Below are positions 33,926 to 35,016 of a stretch of 35,016 nucleotides of DNA, piece by piece. Source of the stretch: Candidatus Latescibacterota bacterium (GTDB taxonomy: Bacteria; Latescibacterota; UBA2968; UBA8231); contig JADZBP010000110.1 of assembly GCA_020852055.1 (NCBI GenBank), positions 1 through 35,016 on the forward strand, in the 5' to 3' direction. Each line of letters opens with the position of its first letter. The stretch's first letter is position 1. Made by a program: the position numbers and the translations under genes. Below the pieces are notes generated by a model that was given only the letters and a program-made list of their open reading frames with translations, was not told the origin of the DNA and did not search any database.

Positions 33926-34996
33926 ATGTTGATCATCGACAGCCATCTCGACCTGGCCTTCAATGCCCTGCAGCTCAACCGCGACCTCACCCTGCCGGCG
34001 GCGACGGTCCGCACCCACGATTCGGTGGCCCACCACGAGGCGTACGGCGCCTGCACCACCACCTTCCCTGAGCTGCGGCGGGGGGGCATCGGCATCGTCT
34101 TCGGCACCGTCATGTCCCGCCTCGATCCCAACGACCGCTGGACCCGCACCGGCATGTACACCCAGGACCAGTGTTACGCCGTGGGCCGGGGCCACGCCGC
34201 CTACTATCAGGTGATGGAGCGGCAGGGCCTGCTGCGTTTCATCCACAATACCCGCGACCTGGACCGGATGGTGGCCGCCTGGGCAAATCCCCAGGCCGAT
34301 ACCCCCTTCGGCCTGGTGCTGGCCATGGAGAGCGCCGATCCCATCCTGGGCCCGGACAACGTCGAGGAGTGGCGGCAACTGGGCCTGAAGGTGGTCAGCA
34401 TCTCCCACTACGGGGTCAGCGCCTATTCCCACGGCACCGGCACCGAAGGCGGCCTGCTGCCCGCCGCCAAACCCCTGCTCGACGCCCTACGCGCTGCCGG
34501 CATCATCGTCGACATGACCCATCTCACCGACCAGGCCCACTGGGAGGTGCTCGAGTGTTACGAGGGCCCGGTCTGCGCCTCTCACCACAACTGCCGCGCC
34601 CTGGTCCCCGGCCAGCGCCAGCTCTCCGACGAGATGATCCGCTCCATCGCCGCGCGCGGCGGGGTGATCGGCACCGCCCTGGATGCGTGGATGCTGGACC
34701 CTGGGTGGAAGCGCAAAACCCCGGCCAACCAGCAGCGCACCGCCGCCACCCTGGAGACCGTGGCCGACCACATCGACCACACCGCCCAATTGCTGGGCAC
34801 CGCCCGCCACTGCGCCATCGGCACCGACCTGGACGGAGGGTACGGCCAGGAGCAATCCCCCCGCGACCTGAACACCATCGCCGACCTGCAACACCTCGCC
34901 CCCATCCTCAGCCAGCGCGGGTACTCCACCGGGGACGTGGAGGGCATCCTGGCCGGCAACTGGATCAGGTTGTTGAAGGAGGTGTGGGGAAACTAG
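33926..34996 (+). CDS. M19-family (renal dipeptidase-like) metallopeptidase, second of pair
   Basis: 356 residues, ATG at 33926, five bases after the stop of its paralogue. Zinc ligands match: IDSHLDLA (His7, Asp9), AMESADPILG, VDMTHLTD, CASHHNCRAL, and GTDLDGGYG. The two copies share most of their barrel (ESADPILG, HGTGTxGGL, CRALVPGQRxLSDEMIR) but differ in the N-terminal ~90 residues and around the position read as HCVCR versus HHNCR. This suggests an old duplication with different substrate preference. No signal peptide. The stop is at 34994-34996, with only 20 bases left in the window, so further operon genes may follow. Confidence 0.9.
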   Translation: MLIIDSHLDLAFNALQLNRDLTLPAATVRTHDSVAHHEAYGACTTTFPELRRGGIGIVFGTVMSRLDPNDRWTRTGMYTQDQCYAVGRGHAAYYQVMERQGLLRFIHNTRDLDRMVAAWANPQADTPFGLVLAMESADPILGPDNVEEWRQLGLKVVSISHYGVSAYSHGTGTEGGLLPAAKPLLDALRAAGIIVDMTHLTDQAHWEVLECYEGPVCASHHNCRALVPGQRQLSDEMIRSIAARGGVIGTALDAWMLDPGWKRKTPANQQRTAATLETVADHIDHTAQLLGTARHCAIGTDLDGGYGQEQSPRDLNTIADLQHLAPILSQRGYSTGDVEGILAGNWIRLLKEVWGN

Positions 34997-35016
34997 CGGG
35001 AGCGTCGCGGAAAGAT

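Overview
The window looks like a chromosomal piece of an uncultivated, GC-rich Gram-negative bacterium, probably from the FCB superphylum or a neighbour (a Latescibacterota-like lineage is my best guess from memory of similar proteins; nothing here proves it). Reasons: many signal peptides and lipoprotein boxes; large outer-membrane-type proteins; two giant secreted proteins ending in the FlgD-Ig/CHU_C-like domain (TPNGDGVND ... IYDLxGRL ... VxPGxY) typical of FCB surface proteins; and a catabolic set (enolase-superfamily enzyme, paired M19 dipeptidases, LarA) of a kind I associate with such genomes. No rRNA, tRNA, CRISPR array, transposase or phage gene was seen.

Region 1 (1-12034, all minus strand) is one probable operon. 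Read from its promoter near 12028 it encodes two paralogous giant secreted proteins with discoidin-like regions, a 913-residue outer-membrane protein, a lipoprotein, a two-parvulin lipoprotein-like foldase, and the start of a polytopic membrane protein that runs off the left edge. It looks like a self-contained surface-structure locus whose foldase may serve its own outer-membrane cargo. No known system is recognised; this is the best candidate for an undescribed system.

Region 2 (12035-15038, minus) holds a single-gene unit for a secreted CBM9-like protein, with its own promoter, roughly 150-base leader and strong hairpin terminator, and a two-gene unit (a lipoprotein with a GTG start, then a secreted protein made of two copies of one domain) behind a near-consensus promoter.

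Region 3 (15040-21187, minus) is an envelope/sugar cluster: GalU, LarA, a CsgG/TolB-N-like lipoprotein, a cysteine-free thioredoxin-fold-like secreted protein, a UUCG terminator, then PlsC and a GT-C glycosyltransferase. GalU/LarA and LarA/lipoprotein overlap by ATGA. Region 4 (21343-24368, plus) is a tightly overlapped trio: HAD phosphatase, PfkB sugar kinase, and a protein faintly like deoxyhypusine synthase. GalU and the HAD gene diverge from an intergenic region whose two start codons lack Shine-Dalgarno sequences.

Region 5 (24369-35016) has a 1160-residue hybrid histidine kinase with five PAS domains, converging on a long-chain acyl-CoA ligase. An imperfect palindrome lies between them and contains both stop codons. 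Divergent from the ligase is an outer-membrane barrel with a calcium-binding-type aspartate-rich insert, followed in an apparent operon by a mandelate-racemase-family enzyme and two tandem M19 dipeptidases, suggesting uptake plus processing of an acidic sugar or a D-amino-acid peptide. By eye, the first 15 kb is less GC-rich than the last 20 kb.
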